Below are positions 34,373 to 43,574 of a DNA stretch of 64,000 nucleotides, piece by piece. Below the pieces are notes generated by a model. It did not search any database and had not been told where the DNA came from. It was given only the letters and a program-made list of their open reading frames with translations. Each line of letters starts with the position of its first letter. Within the stretch, counting starts at the first letter, position 1. This stretch comes from Protopterus annectens. Its lineage: Eukaryota; Chordata; Ceratodontiformes; Protopteridae. Location of the stretch: assembly GCF_019279795.1 (NCBI RefSeq), contig NC_056737.1, positions 1,194,014,053-1,194,078,052 of the forward strand, given 5' to 3'. The position numbers and the translations under genes were made by a program.

Positions 34373-36681
34373 AGCAGATAGTGGTCACTCCTATTGGTCA
34401 ATATTACAAATATTCCCTCCATGACTATCATATATATAACTACAGTGACTTGAAAATTTCAGAAACGTGGTTTTCTTTATTTACTAAAGGATTCAAATTT
34501 GTGCCTAGTAGGGGTTGCAGCTTGGTTAACACTATGTTGGATGTTAAACTCTTTATACGTAGATTAAACTTGCAACATATTTTTGGTAACATCTCTCAAC
34601 CATATGCTGTTAACCTCAAAAAATCGAGTTCATATAACCCCCCTTTGCACCCCCAGTTAAAAAACCTTGAGAATAGGATTGAACAACACATAAGGAGGAA
34701 GGTTGGTAAGAATAGATATACCTCTAATCTGAATACAGCTGAGACCAACCTCCTGGAGGAGTTGGGGGGCAACTCTGGGGTTCGAGTCATGGAACCTGAT
34801 AAAGGGGGTGGGACAGTAATTATGGACCAGTTTATGTATGAGACCAAAATGCACAACCTTTTGATGGACACTACTAAATATACTATAGCTTCCCTGAATG
34901 AGGTCAATATTTCTTACAAAAATATTGATTTAGCTTTAAAGGATCTTCTGGATCAGGAAATAATTGAAGTAGACATTTACAACTTCCTGGAAAATTCCCA
35001 CCCTAAGGTACCCGTCATTTTCGGGGTACCTAAGGTGCATAAACTGGTAGAAGACCCCCCAATGCATCCTATTGTAGCAGCACAGGGGTCCAAAACTCAT
35101 AATTTATCCAAATTCCTGGATTGGAAGTTGAAACAACTGTGGGGTAGGCAAGAATATCTTCTTAAGGACTCGTGGGAATTTCTTCGAAGGGTTACGCCAG
35201 ATTTGTTTAGATCTGATATATTTTTCGTCACCATAGATGTGGTTGACTTATTCTCTGTAATACCCCATAGTCTAGGGCTAGAATGGATGGAGGAAGCCTT
35301 ATGGGGTTGTAACGGGGTGACCAACAATGATGTTCATTTGGTGTTGCATCTATTAGAACTGGTATTGAAATACAACTACATATATTTCTCAGGAGAATAT
35401 TTTCAGCAGATATCTGGGGTAGCTATGGGGGCCAATTGTGCCCCCATATATGCAGATATTATTTTGTCCATCTGGGAACAGAAATTTGTTATGAACAGTG
35501 AATTTTCTAAATATTGGACACACTACTCAAGGTTCCTGGACGACATCTGCATTTTCTGGGTTGGGCCACGGGACCGTATAGATGATTTTGTGGGTTACCT
35601 ACATAAAACTACGGAATTTTTACGTTTTACTTATAATGTTTCCAGTAAACAGTTGAATTACCTGGATGTTTCCCTTAGTAAAATGAATGATTGTTTTAAG
35701 TCCTGTGTTTACAGGAAACCTTCATTTTCTAATGGGTATCTACACTACAGCAGTTCACATCCAAAATTCCAAAAAAGATCTATTCTAAAGGGACAGTATG
35801 TAAGGGTGTCCCGTATGACATCAGAAGAAAATGATTTTGTTATGGAAGGGGAGAAACTAAAATCTTTCTTTTTGGAAAGGGGGTATCCTGCAGTTTTGAT
35901 AAACTCTGTATTTGAGGAAGTCAGAAATCTTAGATCTAGTCGATTTGCCCCCATATTAGGGAGGCCCAAAACAGTTTCTGAGGATGTTTTATTCCATGGG
36001 CCTAAAGCTCAACCGAGCCTTGAACAGATGTTTATCACACAATATAGTCAACATGCAGGAGAGATTCGACATATTATTGAGAGGGAATTTAGTGACTTCA
36101 AGGAATTTACGGATTTGGCCAATCTCAAAGATTTAACATGTAAAGTAGTATATAGGAAAGGATTCAATGTGAAAAGGTCTTTAGAACAGAATTCTAAGGT
36201 GAGGGGTAAAAACATACAAAGAAAGGGGACGTTTCGTTGTGGGTGTTCACAATGCAAATACATAACAGACCAGGACAGTATATACTTGGAAAGCAGAAAT
36301 AGAAGATTGTGGGCAGATGGTTTATACAACTGTAATTCCAAGGGATTGGTGTATTTGGCTGCCTGCCGTGCTTGCCAGGCATTCTATGTAGGCAAGACGG
36401 AGAGGCAGCTAAGGAGGCGTATATATGAACACGCCTATGATATACAGAGAAAACATAACACCAACGCACTTTTTAGACACACCTTGATCTGTGAAGGAGC
36501 TTCTTTTAAGTTTTTTGTTTTGGAATCTGTTGTACAGTGCAGTAGGGGGGGTAATTGGTCTGCACTGTTGTCTCACAAAGAAACCTGTTGGCAGATCTTA
36601 TTGGAATCAAACAAGTACCCTGGGTTGAATGATTCTATATCTATAGCCCCATATTTAAAATTAAAGGCAGAAAAATTGTAA
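34327..36681 (+). CDS. Penelope-like RT with GIY-YIG endonuclease, copy 2 (intact)
   Basis: An uninterrupted 784-codon ORF with an N-terminal region carrying KGFKFVP and an RT domain. Motifs are DVVDLFSVIPH (motif A), GVAMGANCAPIYADIILS (motif B) and RFLDDICIFW (motif C). A cysteine pair CGCSQC is followed by an intact GIY-YIG nuclease (VYLAACRACQAFYVGKTERQ, then RRRIYEHAYDIQ and the downstream FVLESV region). PLE RTs are related to telomerase RT, and the nuclease is thought to nick the target for priming. The length fits a full EN+ PLE. The ORF is closed by TAA before the 3' region with the hammerhead. With no disabling change seen, this copy may have been active recently. Confidence 0.95.
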   Translation: MERETERRKRGLGDVEQIVVTPIGQYYKYSLHDYHIYNYSDLKISETWFSLFTKGFKFVPSRGCSLVNTMLDVKLFIRRLNLQHIFGNISQPYAVNLKKSSSYNPPLHPQLKNLENRIEQHIRRKVGKNRYTSNLNTAETNLLEELGGNSGVRVMEPDKGGGTVIMDQFMYETKMHNLLMDTTKYTIASLNEVNISYKNIDLALKDLLDQEIIEVDIYNFLENSHPKVPVIFGVPKVHKLVEDPPMHPIVAAQGSKTHNLSKFLDWKLKQLWGRQEYLLKDSWEFLRRVTPDLFRSDIFFVTIDVVDLFSVIPHSLGLEWMEEALWGCNGVTNNDVHLVLHLLELVLKYNYIYFSGEYFQQISGVAMGANCAPIYADIILSIWEQKFVMNSEFSKYWTHYSRFLDDICIFWVGPRDRIDDFVGYLHKTTEFLRFTYNVSSKQLNYLDVSLSKMNDCFKSCVYRKPSFSNGYLHYSSSHPKFQKRSILKGQYVRVSRMTSEENDFVMEGEKLKSFFLERGYPAVLINSVFEEVRNLRSSRFAPILGRPKTVSEDVLFHGPKAQPSLEQMFITQYSQHAGEIRHIIEREFSDFKEFTDLANLKDLTCKVVYRKGFNVKRSLEQNSKVRGKNIQRKGTFRCGCSQCKYITDQDSIYLESRNRRLWADGLYNCNSKGLVYLAACRACQAFYVGKTERQLRRRIYEHAYDIQRKHNTNALFRHTLICEGASFKFFVLESVVQCSRGGNWSALLSHKETCWQILLESNKYPGLNDSISIAPYLKLKAEKL

Positions 36682-37040
36682 GGTTTTTGCACTGTGTTAG
36701 CTATATGATATTTGCTTTCACTGGTTATGACCTTTATATACCAGGTTTAGTATATATTTTATTATATTTTTTACATGTAGGTTTATCACCTATGTATTTT
36801 TAGTAAAATTTATATGGAACACTGTTATGGGTATATGTTTTGTTTCTAAACATATGCACCTGATGATGAAGTTGTTGTGTTTTTAAAATATTTTTAAAAC
36901 AATTTTTCCATGTTTATATGGCGTGGTATACATGCATATATATATATTTTTACAAAGTATGTATTGCTTTAAATCTTGATTAGATCACTTATTTACTCAT
37001 TGAGCAGCTGTATATAAAAAGAATGTGGTGAGGTGTGGTT

Positions 37041-37104
37041 TTTATTCTGATGAAGTTGTTTTTAACAACGAAAACGTTGCTACAGTGGATACACGTTAAA
37101 TAAA
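37041..37104 (+). ncRNA. Hammerhead ribozyme-like motif, PLE copy 2
   Basis: All three helices can be drawn. Helix I pairs TTTATT (37041-37046) with AATAAA (37099-37104). Core CTGATGA is at 37047-37053. One extra A at 37054 precedes helix II, GTTGTT/AACAAC (37055-37060 and 37064-37069) with a TTT loop. GAAA is at 37070-37073. Helix III is AACGT/ACGTT (37073-37077 and 37093-37097), and the predicted cleavage is after A37098. PLEs are known to carry hammerhead motifs near their ends. The extra A is the one departure from the textbook core. Confidence 0.68.
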
Positions 37105-37206
37105 GCCTTTATTGCCTGAACGTGCTTTATTTTTGGAGGAATACTGTTCTTATTGTGTGTTGGCGGTGCTTGCTGCTCTTTCTGCCTGTCTAGCTGCTTG
37201 CTTTTG

Positions 37207-40003
37207 GACATGTGCCATCTACCTATTCATGCGTGCAGCTCTGTCCTTAGACATGTGCCACCCACCTATTCATGCCTGAGTACTGCCCTTAGACATGTGC
37301 CACCTACCTATTTATGTCTGCATGAATGGCCTTAAACATGTGCCACCTACCTATTCATGCCTGAGTACTGTCCTTAGACATGTGCCACCTACCTATTCAT
37401 GCCTGAGTACTGCCCTTAGACATGTGATACCTACCTATTCATGCCTGAGTACTGCCCTTGGACATGTGCTGCCTTCCTCTTTATGCCTGTAGTACTGCCA
37501 TTAGACATGTGCCACCTACCTATTCATGCCTGAGTACTGTCCTTAGACATGAGCCATCTACCTATTCATGACTGAGTACTGTCTTTAGACATGTGTCACC
37601 TACCTAGTCATGCCTGAGTACTGTCCTTAGACATGTGCCATCTATCTATTCATGCCCGAGTACTGTCCTTAGACATGTGCCACCTACCTATTCATGCCTG
37701 AGTACTGTCCTTAGACAAGTGCCACCTACCTATTCATGTCTGAGTACTGTCCTTAGACATGTGCACTTATCTATTCATGCCTGAGTAATGCCCTTAGACA
37801 TGTGCTGCCTACCTCTTCATGCCTGCAGCACTGTCCTTAGACAAGTGCCACCTACCTCTTCATGCCTGAGTACTGTCCTTAGACATGTACCACATACCTA
37901 TTCATGCCTGATAACTGTCCTTAGATATGTGCCACCTACCTATTCATGCCTGAGTACTGTCTTAGACATGAGCCACCTACCTATTCATGCCTGAGTACTG
38001 CCCTTAGACATGTGCCACCTATTAGTTCATGCCTGAGTACTGCCCTTAGACATGTGCTGCCTACCTATTCATGTCTGCAGCACTGTCCTTAGACATGTGC
38101 CACCTACCTCTTCATGCCTGAGTACTGTCCTTAGACATGTGCCACATACCTATTCATGCCTAATAACTGTCCTTAGACATGTACCACCTACCTATTCATG
38201 CCTGAGTACTGTCCTTAGACATGAGCCTCCTTCCAATTCATGCCTGAGTTCTGCCCTTAGACATGTGCCACCTACCTATTCATGCCTTATTACTGTCTTT
38301 AAACATGTGCCACATACCTATTCATGCCTAATAACTGTCCTTAGACATGTGCCACCTACCTATTCATGCCTGAGTACTGTCTTTAGACATGAGCCACCTA
38401 CCTATTCACACCTGAGTACTGCCCTTAGACTTATGCCACCTACCTATTCATGCCTTAGTACTGTACTGAGACATGAGCCACCTACATATTCATACCTGAG
38501 TACTGTCCTAAGACATGTGCCACCTACCTATTCATGCCTGAGTACTGCCCTTAGACATGTGCCACCGACCTATTCATGCCTGTTTACTGCCAGTAGACAT
38601 GTGCCACCTACCTATTCATGCCTGAGTACTGCCCTTAGACATGTGCCATCTACCTCTTCATGCCTGAGTACTGCCCTTAGACATGTGCCACTGATCTAGT
38701 CATGCCTGAGTACTGCCTTTAGAGATGTGCCACCTACCTATTCATGCCTGCAGCACTGCCATTAGGCATGTGCCACCTACCTATTCATGCCTGAGTACTG
38801 TTTTTAGACATGTGCCACCTACCTATTCATGCCTGAGTACTGCCCTTAGACATGTGCCACCGACCTATTCATGCCTGATTACTGCCAGTAGACATGTGCC
38901 ACCTACCTATTCATGCCTGAGTACTGCCCTTAGACATGTGCCATCTACCTCTTCATGCCTGAGTACTGCCCTTAGACATGTGCCACTGATCTAGTCATGC
39001 CTGAGTACTGCCTTTAGAGATGTGCCACCTACCTATTCATGCCTGCAGCACTGCCATTAGGCATGTGACACCTACCTATTCATGCCTGAGTACGGTCCTT
39101 AGACATGTGCCACCTATCTATTCATGCCTGAGTACTACTCTTAGACATGTGCCAGCTACATATTCATGCCTGAGTTCTTCCCTTAGACATGTGCCACCTA
39201 CCTATTCATGCCTGAGTACTGCCCTTAGACATGAGCCACCTATCTATTCATGCCTGACTACTGCCCATAGACATGTGCCACCTACCTAAGTATGCCTGAG
39301 TACTGTCCTTAGACATATGCCGCCTACCTATTCATGCCTGAGTACTGTCCTTAGACATGTGCCACCTACCTATTCATGCCTGAGTACTGCCATTAGACAT
39401 GTGCCACCTACCTATTCATGACTGAGTACTGCCCTTAGACATGTTCCACCTTCCTATTCATGCTTGAGTACTGCCCTTAGACATGTGCCACCTATCTATT
39501 CATGCCTGAGTACTGCCCTTAGACATGTGCCATGTACCTATTCATGCCTGAGTATTGTCCTTAGACATGTGCCACCTACCTATTCATGCCTGAGTACTGC
39601 CCTTAGACATGTGCCACCTACCTATTCATGCCTGAGTACTGCCCTTAGATATGTGCCACCTACCTATTCATGCCTGAGTACTGCCCTTAGACATGTGCCA
39701 CCTATCTATTCATGCTTGAGTACTGCCCTTAGACATGTGCCACCTCCCTTTTCTTGCCTGAGTACTGCCCTTAGACATGTGCTGCCTACCTATTCATGCC
39801 GGAGTACTGTCCTTAGACATGTGCCACCTACCTATTCATGCCAGAGTACTGTCCTTTGACATGTGCCACCTACCTATTCATGCCTGAGTACTGCCCTTAG
39901 ACATGTGTTATCTTTCATGCCTGAGTACTGCCCTTAGACATATGACACCTATCTATTCATGCCCTAGTACTGCCCTTAGACATGTTCCACCTAACTATTC
40001 ATC
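37207..40003. repeat. 42-bp satellite, right block (about 66 units)
   Basis: The same 42-bp unit as the left block. From about 37.6 kb the order of variant units repeats the left block at a constant offset of 9765 bp (28023/37788, 28287/38052, 28960/38725). A local duplication of about 295 bp near 38725-39020 then adds seven units. Subtracting the PLE insertion and target duplication leaves about 2393 bp, or 57 units, as the ancestral offset. The block ends at 40003, where degraded PLE sequence begins. Confidence 0.92.
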
Positions 40004-40730
40004 TCTACTCAAGTTAGAGGCATTCCGGCCATATTGCACATCAGTATGTCTAAAATTAAGGTCATAAATATCCTGTACACATAATTTCTCAAAAGCAGTT
40101 ATAAGAGAATTCATTTTTAGCAGAAACATACTTGGTTTCATAAAAATAAACTCATAGTAGATAAATAACTATCATTAGTTGCATTACAATCATCATACAT
40201 TAATTTCAACATTAAATTCCTGGTAAATTTCTTAATATCAAAAATTACTTCCGTAAAGTCTGATACTACAGAAGGTATACAAGATAGTCCTTTACACAAT
40301 ACGCTCAGTTCTGCTTCTCTTAATACAGTGCTTGAGAGATTACATACTAAACTCTTTTCACATTTGAAAAGGCTTTCTTTATCATATTCTGCTGAATTAC
40401 AGTACCTTCCCATTTTCATTTGGCATTGTTCCTTCTCCGACTCCGTCCACGCTCCTTCTGATACCACTGACCCTGTTCCTTTACTGGTAGTGGAAAAGTC
40501 AGAAAATACTGTCCTAAAGGGACCTCCAATTCTGCAGATACATTAACAGGCATGTATTCTGCCTGCTTCTTCTTGTTGGGCTCAGAATGCACCATGGCCA
40601 TAGTAACGACCACTTTCCTACATGCCCCCAACTCTTTACTAGGAACAGTTGAACTCTGCATCTTTGCGCCAGCCAAAACTGGCTAAACATCACTTCCATT
40701 GACACTACTCAACATTGGCTTAGTTATAGA
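40004..40730 (-). pseudogene. Older Penelope-like element, 5' part, inverted
   Basis: Minus-strand translation includes NLSSTVLREAELSVLCKGLS and CIPSVVSDFTEVIFDIKKFT (from ORF 40467-40138). This matches the N-terminal 'E..LL.KGL.F.P' segment seen in PLE RTs (KGFKFVPSR in the intact copy). After a frameshift the reading continues towards 40004, where the satellite cuts it off. It belongs to a different PLE family from the intact pair. It lies head to head with the plus-strand fragment that follows. Confidence 0.6.
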
Positions 40731-40734
40731 TATC

Positions 40735-41878
40735 AATTACAGGAAAGTGGCTATAATGATCAAGTGATTCTACCTAATGTTTCAGCAGTTGTAGAGAAAA
40801 GATGCACATGTGTTTACCATATTTTTCTGCAAGGGATGGAGTTATGAATATTTTTAAAAATAATAATAAGAAGAAGAAGAGCTTGAATAGTACTAAACGT
40901 AAAGTCCCTTTATGTTATACTTCTGATGGGATAAGTACAAGAAAATAATAAGAAAACACTGGAATATTCTTACCACAGATGCTGATGTGGCTAATTTTAT
41001 TGATTCTGAGCCCAAATTAATGTTTAGAAATAGTAGGTCCCTAAGGAGGAGACTGTGCTATCCTAAGGATGGCCAACAGAGTGTGGAGGGTGTGGGCACT
41101 ATACCATGTGGCAAATGTAAATATTGCCAGTTTTTGGATACCAGAGGTAGTTTTTATCATCCAGACCAAAAGAAGACTTATACATTTAATATCTCAGCTA
41201 CTTGTACGACTGAACATGTTATTTATCTTGCCCACTGCATACAATGTAGTAAATTCTATATTGCAAGACGGATAGGCCCTTTAAAGATCGTATTAGGGAA
41301 CATATTTATTACATCAGTAAGTTAAATTGTGTCAATGCCTTAGCCAAGCATGCTAACAGCACTGATTCTAAGCATCATTTTAAGTTTTTAGTCATAGGAA
41401 GAATTTATGGAAATGTTAGAATAGGTGATATACGGCTAAGAACAGAAGAGTTAACATCTACATGGATAGTTAGGATGAGAGCTGATGCAGGGAGTGGATT
41501 AAATGAGTGTGTACCACTTAGACCTAAATTAAAATCTAGACCCCTTAGAAGGTAGTCCCATTTAAGTGAGTTCATGAGATGATATTGTTTATTATTTTTA
41601 TGGATGTATTTTATATATATGTTTTATGTAATAATGCATTTCATTTTTTAATGATGTTTCTTCTTTAAATTTATTAATTCGAGTTGTCATGTGATTTCAT
41701 TAACTGTTTTAAAAAGGGTGTGTTTCTGAAGTGTACTTTCATTACACCTGATTTAGCAACTTTGTGAAAGCGCTTGTGTTTGTTTTGTGCACTAGTAAAG
41801 TTTCTATACTGGAAGCAGCAGCAGCTGTGGTTGTGTCCTTACTGGTTTTTGTTCTTATACATTTTGTATTTTTGACCA
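40735..41878 (+). pseudogene. Older Penelope-like element, 3' part with GIY-YIG relic
   Basis: The open stretch 40987-41325 reads MANFIDSEPKLMFRNSRSLR, then a linker with CGKCKYC and HVIYLAHCIQCSKFYI, the GIY-YIG start (YVG decayed to YIA). After a frameshift near 41270 the sequence DRIREHIYYIS and HHFKFLVIGRI can be followed to a stop near 41553. The 3' non-coding part contains a hammerhead-like motif at 41744-41779. The element ends near 41878 where CR1 copy A3 begins. Confidence 0.7.
41744..41779 (+). ncRNA. Degenerate hammerhead-like motif of the older PLE
   Basis: ACAC (41744-41747) can pair with GTGT (41776-41779) as helix I. The core CTGATTT replaces CTGATGA. A weak hairpin GCAA/TTGT is followed by GAAA at 41766-41769 and the palindrome AGCGCT (41769-41774). 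The position and layout match the other PLE motifs, but the core mutation predicts loss of activity. Confidence 0.4.
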
Positions 41879-43470
41879 AGTAGTGATTATGCCAACTAGA
41901 GACTCAAACATACTGGACCTCGTGCTTACAAATACAAGAGAACCCTACACCCCCCCCACCCCCACCCCGAGTGTTGCATCCTCCCTAGTAAAGTCTCACC
42001 ATAAAGCTGTCTCCTTTGAAATCAAAATCAACTCCATAATCCCATTAAAACCAGTAACTGTTAGGAACTATTCCAATGTAAATTACTTGTTATTAAGTGA
42101 TGCATTATCGAAAGTCAGTGCCCCTCCAAACCCTTAGAGTACACCAGCCTATGCTGACTTACTCTCAGATACTCTGTACAACCATATCAGTGGTCCAGGA
42201 AGGTCATCATTCCACTTTACTCGGCCCTCTTCAGGCCCGTCATAAAGTATAATGTCCCCTTCGGTACATATCTGACCAGACACATGCAGCAAATGAAACA
42301 TCTACAAAGGTTCCTTACAAAAGAAATACAGGGAGTAAACACAGTGTCCTGTGCTGCTCACCTGAAAGCCCGGTCTCTTTATTTGGTATCATACAGACTT
42401 CTAAGGAGTGATTTTTGCCTGGCATACAAGGCCTCCCTGGATCCTAATTTAGTGAATCTTTTGCACATCTGCAAAACAAACAGCATCAGAAGTACTAGAT
42501 TAAAGGACCTAAATTTTGTTTGCCACATAAATAGGACATGTTGGAGAGACAGATATGTTTCTCATAGAATTGGAAGTCTCTCAAACAGGCTCCTATCCAT
42601 GTGAAGCAGAGTTCCTCCCTGTCCCTATTTAAGCCCAGCTTAGACCAATGGATGGGTAATCAGGAATTCACCCTTGGTCTGACTCCTATGTCTCAGATGG
42701 ACAGAGGCAGTTCCCTATTTAAGCTCATCTTAGACCAATGGAAGGGTAATCAGGAATTCACCCTTGGTCTGACTCCTATGTCTCTGATGGGCAGAGGCAG
42801 TTCCCTATTTAAGCTCAGCTTAGATCAATGGATGGGTAATCAGGAATTCACCCTTGGTATGACTCCTATGTCTCTGATGGACAGAGGCAGTTCCCTATTT
42901 AAGCTCAGTTTAGACCAATGGATGGGTAATCAGGAATTCACCTTTGGTCTGACTCCTACGTCTCAGATGGACAAAGGCAGTTCCCTATTTAAGCTCAGCT
43001 TAGACCAATGGAAGGGTAATCAGGAATTCACCCTTGGACTGACTCCTATGTCTCTGATAGGCAGAGGCAGTTCTCTATTTAAGCTCAGCTTAGATCAATG
43101 GATGGGTAATCAGGAATTCACCCTTGGTCTGACTCCTATGTCTCTGATGGACAGAGGCAGTTCCCTATTTAAGCTCAGCTTAGACCAATGGATTGGTAAT
43201 CAGGAATTCACCCTTTGTCTGACTCCTATGTCTCTTATGGACAGAGGCAGTTTCCAATTTAAGCTCAGCTTAGACCAATGGATGGGTAATCAGGAATTCA
43301 CCCTTGGTCTGGCTCCTATGTCTCTGATGGACAGAGGCAGTCAGTAAATCACCCCTATAAATCAAATATAAATCAAATTTGTGGGCCACGTTTGGGCTGC
43401 ATGGCTAGGGTTTTAAGAGCTCTAGTGGTCGTTAGCTTAGTATATACTCATGAGCCTATGAACCTATTTG
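41879..43470 (+). mobile_element. CR1-like LINE, copy A3, with internal deletion and ORF expansion
   Basis: It starts in the C-terminal part of the endonuclease (MPTRDSNILDLVLTN at 41889). It jumps near 42180, where most of the RT is missing, to the RT C-terminal region (FRPVIKYNVPFGTYLTRHMQ at about 42230). It then runs through RLLRSDFCLAYKAS and CWRDRY to a tandemly expanded C-terminus, and ends with AGCCTATGAACCTAT near 43465. It is the same subfamily as A4 and A2. Confidence 0.8.
42604..43347 (+). repeat. 90-bp in-frame tandem repeat in CR1 A3 (8 units)
   Basis: Eight 90-bp units encode a 30-residue repeat, SSLFKLSLDQWMGNQEFTLG followed by LTPMSLMDRG, in one open 248-codon frame. Each unit corresponds to the C-terminal end of the CR1 protein (LFKSNLDDWMGKRKFTPG...LLDRG in copy A1). 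The last ORF segment and its frame have therefore been multiplied without introducing a stop. Confidence 0.92.
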
Positions 43471-43574
43471 ACTGAAAACAATACACTGTACCAATTGCTT
43501 GTCTTTTTTTAATTGTAATGCAGCAATGAACTACACACCTCTCTTTGTTGCTGAGGAGTAACAACCCCAGCACT

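Larger units (their letters stand above)
29850..37206. mobile_element. Head-to-head pair of Penelope-like elements
   Basis: Two nearly identical PLEs are joined at their 5' ends near 33731: copy 1 on the minus strand (33731 to 29850) and copy 2 on the plus strand (33731 to 37206). Both 3' ends face outward into the 42-bp satellite. The sequence GACATGTGCCATCTA occurs at both borders (29835-29849 and 37207-37221) and may be a 15-bp target duplication, although the satellite itself supplies similar words. Copy 1 reaches about 380 bp further 5' than copy 2, and its 3' end is about 40 bp longer. Each copy encodes an upstream ORF, an RT ORF with a C-terminal GIY-YIG endonuclease, and a hammerhead-like motif near the 3' end. 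Confidence 0.9.

Noticed and set aside
36848..36875. CTGATGATGAAGTTGTTG upstream of the PLE hammerhead, as a second ribozyme
   Set aside because: It has the CTGATGA word but no following hairpin with GAAA and no third helix.
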